DNA of 60,339 nucleotides, taken from positions 1 to 60,339 of the forward strand of contig JBEKFZ010000016.1 in the NCBI GenBank assembly GCA_050013075.1. The letters run 5' to 3'. This DNA comes from JBEKIK01 sp050013075 (GTDB taxonomy: Bacteria; Planctomycetota; Planctomycetia; Pirellulales; Thermoguttaceae). Position 1 is the first letter of the stretch; each line of letters starts with the position of its first letter. Position numbers and translations under genes: made by a program. The notes beneath the pieces were generated by a model. That model saw only the letters and a program-made list of their open reading frames with translations, was not told the DNA's origin and did no database searches. Positions 43,744 through 50,472 of this stretch are shown piece by piece.

Positions 43744-43794
43744 AAAAGTCAGAGCCGGGGTGTATCGCCCCGGGGCCGACACGGCCCGTCTCTG
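43744..43794. repeat. Dispersed palindromic repeat, CAGAGCCGGGG family
   Basis: AAAAGTCAGAGCCGGGGTGT, then a CGCCCCGG segment and GCCGACACGGCCC, form stacked hairpins. The reverse complement of 57504-57560 gives the same sequence with few changes. It lies between the divergent dnaK and pheA genes. Confidence 0.85.
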
Positions 43795-43939
43795 AAACGA
43801 AAACTCGATATTCATTAACTGAGAATCAATAACCTAATGTGAATACTCGGCGGGTAGATAAGGTTGACATACCAAGTTTTAGCGGTTAAAAGGAAAGGTT
43901 TCATATTATTAGTGTTTTTCCATCCCTTGAGATATTTCC

Positions 43940-45079
43940 GTGGCCAAATCCAAGCCGAAAAACGACGCCGATAGTGGCGGGAAGAAAAAATCCGCCCAGC
44001 GCTCGGAATCTGCTACACTGCCCCTTGCCGCCGACATCGCCCGAGTGGATCGTGATTTATTACAGCTTCTCGAGCGGCGGGCGAGCCTGATATTGGACGC
44101 CTCCAGAGATGCAGACGCGGCAATCAGGCAAATCCTGGCATCGGCCCTTTCGGGCGAGAAACTAAAGCAACTGGCCGAGAATTCGCCCGGTCCGCTGCCG
44201 CCTCGATGCGTCGAAGCCATCATCCGCGAGCTAACCAGCGGGTGCCGGTCGCTGGTCCGTCAGCCGCGGATTGCCTTCATGGGTCCGATGTACAGTTACA
44301 GTCATCTGGCGGCGATCCATCGCTTTGGCCAAAGCGTGGAATTCGTACCGGTGGCCACAATCGCGGCGGTGTTCGAGGACGTGGAGCAGGGCCATTCCGA
44401 TTACGGTCTGGTGCCGGTGGAAAACTCCACCGACGGACGGATTGCCGACACGCTCGACATGTTCACCCGCCTGCCGGTGCGGATTTGCGGGGAAATCGAC
44501 CTGAAAATCCACCATTTCCTCTTGGGCAAATGCCCGCGTAACGACGTTAAGGAGGTGTACAGCAAGCCGCAGGCGATATCGCAATGCCGGAACTGGCTGG
44601 CCAAACATTTGCCCGCCGCCCGCACGATCGAGGTGACCAGCACTTCCACGGCCGCGCAGTTGGCCTCCGAGAAACCAGGCGCGGCGGCAATCGCCAGCAT
44701 TCAGGCCGGGGTGCACTACGGCTTGGAAATACTGGCGGAAAACATCGAAGACAACCCTGGGAACATTACCCGTTTCGCGGTCATCGGCGGAGACAGGCCG
44801 GAGCGGACGGGCAACGATCGCACGGCCCTGCTGTTCCAGACGGAACATCGGCCGGGCGCATTGGCCGAGGCCATGAATATCTTCAAACGCTATAAGCTCA
44901 ATCTGACCTGGATCGAGTCGTTTCCCGTTCCCGGCATGGCTCGGGTGTACTTATTTTTCGTGGAAATGGAAGCCTACGAGACCGACGTCCGTTTCCGCCG
45001 CGCAATGACCGCCTTGCAGAAGAAATCCTTGCGATTGGAGATTTTAGGTTCCTTCCCCGCGGCCACGGTGGTGGAATGA
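43940..45079 (+). CDS. pheA: Prephenate dehydratase, probably bifunctional with chorismate mutase (P-protein)
   Basis: A 379-residue cytoplasmic enzyme of phenylalanine synthesis that converts prephenate to phenylpyruvate. After a Lys/Ser-rich start, residues about 30-110 resemble a divergent AroQ chorismate mutase (ARVDRDLLQLLERRASLILD). The dehydratase follows (RIAFMGPMYSYSHLAAI, DYGLVPVENSTDGRIADTLD, and SIQAGVHYGLEILAENIED with NPGNITRFAVIG). The C-terminal ACT domain has RTALLFQTEHRPGALAEAMN and LTWIESFPVPG, the ESRP-like region that binds phenylalanine for feedback control. The start is a GTG at 43940 with a weak ribosome site. Whether the mutase part is active cannot be told from the sequence. 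Confidence 0.92.
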   Translation: MAKSKPKNDADSGGKKKSAQRSESATLPLAADIARVDRDLLQLLERRASLILDASRDADAAIRQILASALSGEKLKQLAENSPGPLPPRCVEAIIRELTSGCRSLVRQPRIAFMGPMYSYSHLAAIHRFGQSVEFVPVATIAAVFEDVEQGHSDYGLVPVENSTDGRIADTLDMFTRLPVRICGEIDLKIHHFLLGKCPRNDVKEVYSKPQAISQCRNWLAKHLPAARTIEVTSTSTAAQLASEKPGAAAIASIQAGVHYGLEILAENIEDNPGNITRFAVIGGDRPERTGNDRTALLFQTEHRPGALAEAMNIFKRYKLNLTWIESFPVPGMARVYLFFVEMEAYETDVRFRRAMTALQKKSLRLEILGSFPAATVVE

Positions 45080-45111
45080 AGATAAAGGATGAATTCCGAA
45101 CAAAACAATAA

Positions 45112-45195
45112 AAACCGCCTGCGGTTTCGCAATAAAAAATATTAAAGTGGGCAGTAAAGAATATAAAAGTGGGCAGTAAATTGCCCACCCCTTAA
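45112..45195. repeat. AAACCGCCTGCGG...GTGGGCAGT composite repeat, copy 1
   Basis: AAACCGCCTGCGGTTTCGCA then ATAAAAAATATTAAAGTGGG and CAGTAAATTGCCCACCCC. The reverse complement of 48863-48933 matches this order closely. A heptamer-like GGATGAA lies just upstream (near 45088). Confidence 0.8.
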
Positions 45196-45246
45196 ACGAT
45201 TCCGACTCCCAACCCCCAATTTGCAAACCACTAACCACTAAAAACC

Positions 45247-46008
45247 ATGCGAAAACCGTTTATTGCCGGCAATTGGAAAATGAATTTAAGTCGCGCTTCG
45301 GCGGCGGCTTTGGCCGAGGGAGTGGCCAAGGCTACGGCCGGCATCAAGGGCGTTGATCTGGCCGTCTGCCCGCCGAGTTGCTATTTGGACGTCGTGGGCC
45401 GGGCGATTGCCGGATCCAAGGTGGCCTTGGGCGGGCAAAACATGTATTACGAAAAAGAAGGGGCATTTACCGGCGAAATCAGCGCATCGATGCTTTGCGA
45501 CCTGGGCTGCAAGTACGTCATACTAGGACACAGCGAGCGCAGGCACGTCCTGGGCGAAACCGATGCCGCCATCAATAAAAAGGTCCATGCCGCATTGGCC
45601 GCCGGGCTTACGCCGATCGTTTGCGTGGGCGAATTGCTCGCCGAGCGCGAGGCCGGCCGGACTTTGGACGTAATTCGCAGGCAATTCGACGGATCCTTGG
45701 CCGGACTGAGCGCGGAGCAGATGACAAAGTCGGTAATTGCTTATGAGCCGGTTTGGGCTATCGGCACGGGCAAGGTGGCTACCCCCCGGCAAGCGGAGGA
45801 AGTGCATCTCGATCTTCGCAAGATCATGGCCGAACGCTATAATCAATCGGTTGCCGATAAGGTCCGTATCCAGTACGGCGGCAGCGTGAAGCCCGATAAT
45901 GCCGCCGATTTGCTCCGTCAGCCGAACATAGACGGCGCACTGGTAGGAGGGGCCAGCCTGAAAGTCGATCAATTCCTGGGCATAATTGCCGGGGTAAAGC
46001 GAGATTAA
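45247..46008 (+). CDS. tpiA: Triosephosphate isomerase
   Basis: A 253-residue glycolytic enzyme that interconverts dihydroxyacetone phosphate and glyceraldehyde 3-phosphate. Catalytic residues are visible: Lys11 in AGNWKMN, His95 in ILGHSERR, and Glu167 in AYEPVWAIGTG, followed by the phosphate loops YGGSVKPDN and ALVGGASL. Length is normal. It begins the plus-strand housekeeping run tpiA-secG-yicC-gmk-rpoZ-coaC-coaB, and secG follows by 36 bases. Confidence 0.97.
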   Translation: MRKPFIAGNWKMNLSRASAAALAEGVAKATAGIKGVDLAVCPPSCYLDVVGRAIAGSKVALGGQNMYYEKEGAFTGEISASMLCDLGCKYVILGHSERRHVLGETDAAINKKVHAALAAGLTPIVCVGELLAEREAGRTLDVIRRQFDGSLAGLSAEQMTKSVIAYEPVWAIGTGKVATPRQAEEVHLDLRKIMAERYNQSVADKVRIQYGGSVKPDNAADLLRQPNIDGALVGGASLKVDQFLGIIAGVKRD

Positions 46009-46044
46009 CGATCCGGGGTCTTATAACATTATAAGGAATCCATA

Positions 46045-46404
46045 ATGGCTATTTTTATGATGATCCTCCTGATTTTGACGGGGGTTTTTTTAATCGTTCT
46101 GATACTCATCCAGCGCGGCAAAGGAGGCGGATTGGCGGGCGCCTTTGGCGGCATGGGCGGCCAAAGCGCGTTCGGCACCAAAGCCGGAGACTTGTTCACG
46201 CGCATTACCATCGGCGTGGCGGCTTTTTGGATCATCCTTTGCATTATTTCCGTAAGCCTCTTGGGGACGACAAAAGGAGAGCTGGATTTGGGACCAGGCA
46301 ACGCGCCGGCGCAACAAAGCTCGGTTCCCGCCTCCCAGGAAAAACAGCCCGCGCCGAGCGGCGAAAAACCCGCCGGTGAAATTCCTGCAACACCAGGCAA
46401 GTAA
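46045..46404 (+). CDS. secG: Protein-export membrane protein SecG
   Basis: A 119-residue subunit of the SecYEG channel with two membrane helices (MMILLILTGVFLIVLILIQ and TIGVAAFWIILCIISVSLL) joined by the family loop RGKGGGLAGAFGGMGGQSAFG. A Pro/Gln/Ala-rich tail of about 40 residues extends the C-terminus. It follows tpiA, as in many bacteria. Confidence 0.95.
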   Translation: MAIFMMILLILTGVFLIVLILIQRGKGGGLAGAFGGMGGQSAFGTKAGDLFTRITIGVAAFWIILCIISVSLLGTTKGELDLGPGNAPAQQSSVPASQEKQPAPSGEKPAGEIPATPGK

Positions 46405-46502
46405 CAGTGACGTCATACCCGGTCAGTTATCGTACCGATACGGACGTAAGTAAAATTCCATCAACACCTACCAAGCCGCAGTGATGGCGGAGTGATCTTC
46501 TC

Positions 46503-47387
46503 ATGCTATTGAGCATGACCGGTTTTGGCGAATCGCATTGCCAGGAAAACGGTTTGGCCGTATCGGTCGAGGTGCGCGCGATCAACAGTCGTTTTTTCAA
46601 ACTTGCCCTGCGCTCCTCCGAAGGTTACGCCGCGTTGGAGCCGCATATCGAGGAGACCGTTCGCCGGGTAATTCATCGAGGCACGATTCAAGTCGCCCTG
46701 CGGGTGGAACGCCTGCGCGCGGCCGAGGATTATCGCCTTAACGTCGAGGTGCTGGAACGCTACCGCAACCAACTGGAAGAATTAAAACGCCATTGGGATT
46801 TGAAGGAAGAGATTTCGCTAAAATCACTGTTGCCGCTGGAGGGCGTGGTCAACGAAGAATCGATGATTCTCCACGATGCCGAAGCCGATTGGCCGGTTAT
46901 CGGCCGGACGCTTCAGGCCGCCTTGGAACATCTCGGCCGGATGCGGGCCGAAGAGGGCCGCGCAATGGCCGCCGATCTGGCGGCCAATTGCAGGTCGGTG
47001 GCGGCAAGTTTGGATCAAGTCGAAACCCGCTCGCCCCAGGCCGTGGAGGATTATCGCGTCCGATTGCACGAAAAACTGCAAAAAATCCTGGAAAAACACT
47101 CCGTATTGCTCGATCCGTCGGACCTGATCAAGGAAGTCAGTTTGTTTGCCGACCGCTGCGATATCTCGGAAGAAATCGTGCGTTTACGCAGTCACGTGGA
47201 ACAATTTCTGGCCACCATGGAACTGCCCGAGAGTTCCGGGCGCAAGTTGGAATTTCTCACCCAAGAGATGGTCCGCGAGGCCAATACGATTGGCTCGAAG
47301 GCCAACGACGTGGAAATCGCCCGGCAGGTGATAGAAATAAAAACCGCTATCGAACGCATCCGCGAAATGATACAGAACGTAGAGTAA
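46503..47387 (+). CDS. yicC: YicC/YloC family endoribonuclease
   Basis: A 294-residue protein of the YicC family, which has endoribonuclease activity in E. coli and B. subtilis. Signatures are SMTGFGESHC at the start, VEVRAINSRFFKLALR, and at the C-terminus SSGRKLEFLTQEMVREANTI and GSKANDVEIARQVIEIKTAI with conserved acidic residues. Length is normal. It lies directly before gmk, a conserved pairing, with only three bases between the stop and the gmk GTG. Confidence 0.95.
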   Translation: MLLSMTGFGESHCQENGLAVSVEVRAINSRFFKLALRSSEGYAALEPHIEETVRRVIHRGTIQVALRVERLRAAEDYRLNVEVLERYRNQLEELKRHWDLKEEISLKSLLPLEGVVNEESMILHDAEADWPVIGRTLQAALEHLGRMRAEEGRAMAADLAANCRSVAASLDQVETRSPQAVEDYRVRLHEKLQKILEKHSVLLDPSDLIKEVSLFADRCDISEEIVRLRSHVEQFLATMELPESSGRKLEFLTQEMVREANTIGSKANDVEIARQVIEIKTAIERIREMIQNVE

Positions 47388-47390
47388 CTA

Positions 47391-47984
47391 GTGTCCGCAA
47401 AATTTCGGGATAGACTGGTAATCGTATCCGGCCCGTCCGGGGCGGGCAAAACGACCGTGATGCAAGAGGTTTTCCGCCGCGCGCCGGTGCCGCTGGCGGC
47501 CAGTGTTTCGGCAACCACCCGGTCGCCCAGGCCCGGCGAAGTTAATGGAAAAGATTATTTTTTCATTACTAATGACGATTTTCAACTACGCCGCCAGAGG
47601 GGCGATTTCCTCGAGTGTTGCCAGGTTTTTGGCAAAGAACACTGGTATGGAACCCTTTGGACCGAGGTTGCCGCTGGCTTTAAAGCCGGAAAATGGGTAG
47701 TCTTAGAGATTGACGTGCAAGGCGCATTAACGGTAATCAATCGCTTTGCCGACGCAATTTCGATTTTCATTCAGCCCGGCTCGCCGGAGGAACTTGAACG
47801 GCGGCTTCGCGGGCGGAAAACGGAAAGCGAAGCGTCCATCCAACGGCGGTTGGTCAGGGCACGCGAGGAACTGGCCTTTGCGCCCCGATATCGTTATAAC
47901 GTGGTGAACGACCGGATTGAAAACGCCGTGGGAGAAATTTGTACCATACTGATCCAAGAATGGGAGAATATCCAAGATGATTGA
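47391..47984 (+). CDS. gmk: Guanylate kinase
   Basis: A 197-residue enzyme that phosphorylates GMP to GDP. It starts at GTG and shows the P-loop VSGPSGAGKTT (12-22), the GMP-binding segment SVSATTRSPRPGEVNGKDYF, VVLEIDVQGAL and the lid region RRLRGRKTESEASIQRRL. The last codons overlap the rpoZ start by eight bases, so the two are probably translationally coupled. Confidence 0.96.
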   Translation: MSAKFRDRLVIVSGPSGAGKTTVMQEVFRRAPVPLAASVSATTRSPRPGEVNGKDYFFITNDDFQLRRQRGDFLECCQVFGKEHWYGTLWTEVAAGFKAGKWVVLEIDVQGALTVINRFADAISIFIQPGSPEELERRLRGRKTESEASIQRRLVRAREELAFAPRYRYNVVNDRIENAVGEICTILIQEWENIQDD

Positions 47985-48237
47985 TGAACTGCGAGAAGAG
48001 GAAATCGTGCATAAAGTGGGCGGGCGTTTTAAACTCTCGACCTTGATCCAAAAACGCCTGGTCGCGCTGAATTCCGGCGCCCGGGCACTTGTCGATATTA
48101 AAACCGACAACAAAATACAGGTCGTGATCCAGGAAATCTTACAGGATAAGATTTATCTGGATACGGAACTGAACGTGCAAATCGCGGCCGACCAGCAAGC
48201 CGCCGCGGTCGACGAACTGGATTTCCGCAATCTATAA
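47977..48237 (+). CDS. rpoZ: RNA polymerase omega subunit
   Basis: An 86-residue protein that helps assemble RNA polymerase. It has the family pattern VGGRFKLSTLIQKRLVALNS, then GARALVDI and VVIQEIL, with an acidic tail. Omega is poorly conserved in planctomycetes, so its position right after gmk, with overlapping frames, is important support. Confidence 0.9.
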   Translation: MIDELREEEIVHKVGGRFKLSTLIQKRLVALNSGARALVDIKTDNKIQVVIQEILQDKIYLDTELNVQIAADQQAAAVDELDFRNL

Positions 48238-48298
48238 TATTGTTCCCTTTCCTGGCGCCGCATAACGGTAGGGAGAGGGCCAGGGCAAGGACAATGTG

Positions 48299-48838
48299 AT
48301 GGCTATGAAAGGCCGTGAACTACTTATCGGCGTAAGCGGCGGAATCGCCGCATTCAAGACCGCCGCCTTGGTCAGCCGGCTGGTCCAGGCAGGGGCCGGC
48401 GTGACCGTAATCATGACCCGCTCGGCCACGAAACTGGTTACGCCCAAAACTTTCCAGGCCCTCACCGGCCGAAGCGTGTTTACCCGGGTCTTCGGTTCGG
48501 GCCCGCATCTTCACATCGAATTGGCCCAAAAGGCCGAACTGCTTTGCATTGCGCCGGCAACGGCAAACATCATTGCCAAGGCCGCCTTGGGACTGGCCGA
48601 CGATCTGCTGAGCACCGTGCTTTTGGCGTTCGACGGGCCGGTGCTCATGGCCCCGGCCATGAACACGCTTATGTGGCAAAAACCCGCCGTCCAGCGGAAC
48701 GTCGCGCAATTACGCTCCGACGGCGCGACTCTGATCGATCCGGAATCGGGCTACCTCAGTTGCGGAGCGATAGGCGCGGGCCGCATGGCCGAACCCGAGC
48801 TAATCTTCCAAATAATCCTGGATAAATTGAATGAATAG
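48299..48838 (+). CDS. coaC: Phosphopantothenoylcysteine decarboxylase (CoaC)
   Basis: A 179-residue flavoprotein that decarboxylates phosphopantothenoylcysteine in coenzyme A synthesis. It has the flavin-binding start LIGVSGGIAAFKTAALVSRL, catalytic His72 in HIELAQ, PAMNTLMW, and catalytic Cys155 in GYLSCGAIGAGRMAEP. The length covers only the decarboxylase; the ligase is a separate gene at 48976. I chose the ATG at 48299 over the GTG directly before it. Confidence 0.95.
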   Translation: MAMKGRELLIGVSGGIAAFKTAALVSRLVQAGAGVTVIMTRSATKLVTPKTFQALTGRSVFTRVFGSGPHLHIELAQKAELLCIAPATANIIAKAALGLADDLLSTVLLAFDGPVLMAPAMNTLMWQKPAVQRNVAQLRSDGATLIDPESGYLSCGAIGAGRMAEPELIFQIILDKLNE

Positions 48839-48862
48839 GGATTAGGAATTGGGGATTAGTTA

Positions 48863-48933
48863 GGGGTGGACAGTTTACTGCCCACTTATTACTGCCCACT
48901 TAAACCAGTTTTTATTGCGAAAGCGCAAGCGGT
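48863..48933. repeat. Composite repeat, copy 2 (inverted relative to 45112-45195)
   Basis: GGGGTGGACAGTTTACTGCC starts the element, which ends TTGCGAAAGCGCAAGCGG. Read on the minus strand it repeats copy 1 in the same order. The two copies flank the block tpiA to coaC in opposite orientation. A short partial copy (GAAACCGCTTGCGATTTCGC) lies near 49659. Confidence 0.8.
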
Positions 48934-48972
48934 TTCATCCTTCATCCTTCATCCTTCATCCTTCATCCTTCC
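48934..48972. repeat. Heptamer tandem repeat (TTCATCC)5
   Basis: Five perfect TTCATCC units from 48934 to 48968 plus a partial unit end three bases before the coaB ATG. The heptamer occupies the place where a ribosome-binding site would be expected. The same unit recurs around the tgt stop near 11515 and 11640. Confidence 0.9.
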
Positions 48973-48975
48973 GAA

Positions 48976-49611
48976 ATGTCCCGCATCCTTATAACTTCCG
49001 GCCCAACGCGGCAGTATCTCGATCCGGTGCGGTATTTGACCAATGCATCCAGCGGGCGGATGGGAGCGGCGCTGGCTGCGGCGGTCATAGAAGCCGGACA
49101 CGAGGCGGTGGTCGTCAGCGGACCGGTCGACGTGGTCTATCCGGAAAGGGCCGAGGTCGTTTCGGTTCAATCGACCGAAGACATGCTGGAGGCCTGCTTG
49201 AAATTGTTTCCCGCCTGCGACGGCTTGATTGCCGCGGCGGCCCCTTGCGATTATCGACCCGTGAGCGTGGCCAAGCACAAAATTCGCAAAACAGGCGATT
49301 CGCTCGCGCTCGATCTGGTCGAAACGTCCGACGTGGTCGCAATTTTGGGGGCCGCCAAAAAAAAACAATGGATGGTCGCCTTCGCCCTGGAAACCGAGGA
49401 CCCGCGCATCAGGGCCATGCAAAAACTCGAACGAAAAAACTGCGATCTGATAGTGGTTAACGGTCCCCGGGCGATTCACGCCCCGGACACGCAAGTCGAA
49501 ATCCTCGACGCATCAGGCCGGGCGGCGGCGAATTTTGCCGGCAGCAAGCAGGAAGTCGCCAGGCAAGTTTTTCGCGTGATCGAGGAACGTTTAATTCATC
49601 GCCGTTGTTAA
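48976..49611 (+). CDS. coaB: Phosphopantothenate-cysteine ligase (CoaB)
   Basis: A 211-residue monofunctional ligase that joins cysteine to phosphopantothenate in coenzyme A synthesis. Family signatures are RILITSGPTRQYLDPVRYLT, NASSGRMGAALA, AAAAPCDYRPVSVAKHKIRK, which supplies the catalytic Lys region, and the C-terminal CDLIVVN. Most bacteria fuse CoaB to CoaC; here the two are adjacent but separate, in reverse of the domain order name but the usual C-then-B order. The ATG has no Shine-Dalgarno sequence because a heptamer tandem repeat lies directly upstream. Confidence 0.94.
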   Translation: MSRILITSGPTRQYLDPVRYLTNASSGRMGAALAAAVIEAGHEAVVVSGPVDVVYPERAEVVSVQSTEDMLEACLKLFPACDGLIAAAAPCDYRPVSVAKHKIRKTGDSLALDLVETSDVVAILGAAKKKQWMVAFALETEDPRIRAMQKLERKNCDLIVVNGPRAIHAPDTQVEILDASGRAAANFAGSKQEVARQVFRVIEERLIHRRC

Positions 49612-50090
49612 ACGGTGTTAAACGTGCCGCTTATAGAGGATTCGTACGAAACCGCTTGCGATTTCGCAATCCATTATGGATAAATTCGATTTGGGTGTAA
49701 CCGGTCGTCCGCCGTGAATTTGGAAAAACCAGAAACACTGGGGGCTGGGGTTTGACCTCATTTAATATTGAAACCGGCCTAAAAAAACCAGGATTTACTA
49801 AAAAAATCCTCCGACCTGCAAAATTCCGTCGAGAACCATGAAATGTTCACGATAATGTTTTGCCAAAACATACACCTTTGACGCAGCTGATAATTTGCAA
49901 CTCCAGGTAATTCAAGGACTTACGATGGAGCAGAAGACCTGTTACACCCAGTCGATTTGACCTCATTTTTTCACTAATTCCATCCATTTTTTTGCACTTT
50001 TGAATAAGAATCGGTATCGGAAGCCCTGACCACCCCCTCCCATAAGTCTTGGGGTGGGGGAAAAAAATATTAATTTTTAGAGAGAGATTA
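49612..50090. other. Intergenic region without a recognisable gene
   Basis: About 480 bases after coaB. TTGACCTCATTT occurs twice (near 49753 and 49965), and a degenerate copy of the AAACCGC-TGCG repeat lies near 49659. A hairpin CCACCCC/GGGGTGG (50030-50057) is followed by an A-run rather than a T-run. No coding frame is convincing. Confidence 0.5.
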
Positions 50091-50119
50091 TTGACAAATG
50101 CGCATAAAACTGATATTCT
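50091..50119 (+). promoter_or_regulatory. Strong sigma-70-type promoter of the PEP-CTERM gene
   Basis: Perfect TTGACA (50091-50096), 17-base spacer, TATTCT (50114-50119). The predicted start of transcription near 50126 gives a leader of about 345 bases before the ATG at 50473. Confidence 0.6.
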
Positions 50120-50142
50120 TAAACTTATTGATAGTGTTGAGG

Positions 50143-50288
50143 GCTGTCCGACAGCGCCACGGATGCCCGTTTTAGATTTACATTGGCGTATCTAAAAGAT
50201 TTACTTGAGGTAGCGTTTCTCTCGCTTTGGCAACCGTCGCACGCACTGGCGTGAGCTTCGGCTGTGGAGGGATTTCGCAAACCTCAAG
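50143..50288 (+). promoter_or_regulatory. Candidate structured 5' leader RNA
   Basis: Several pairings stack in the leader: GCTGT/ACAGC (50143-50155), TTTTAGAT/ATCTAAAA (50170-50177 with 50090+100 to 50197), and CTTGAGGT (50204-50211) with ACCTCAAG (50281-50288). The last pair encloses AGCG/CGCT (50212-50226), CACGC/GCGTG (50240-50253) and AGC-TTCG-GCT. This multibranch form is what a riboswitch or leader regulator would show, but it matches no class I know. No covariation data are available here. Confidence 0.3.
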
Positions 50289-50472
50289 GTTCTGCCGTTT
50301 TTCTTCTTTCGCCGAAAAATACCTCTGTCCTTTGACTCGGTATACCGCCGTGCGCAACGTGTTCTCTGCCAGGCCTCATACCGGATGCGGATCCCAAGGC
50401 TTGGCCGGATTGATAACGTATTTTCCATAATTGATTTTTTCGGACAACCCAATTACACACAGGGGAACAACC

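Noticed and set aside
43523..43744. A 73-codon frame between dnaK and pheA
   Set aside because: AT-rich, no ribosome site, no recognisable family, and it runs into a dispersed repeat.
50030..50066. Hairpin CCACCCC/GGGGTGG as a terminator after coaB
   Set aside because: It is followed by A residues, not T residues, on the plus strand, and lies more than 400 bases after coaB.
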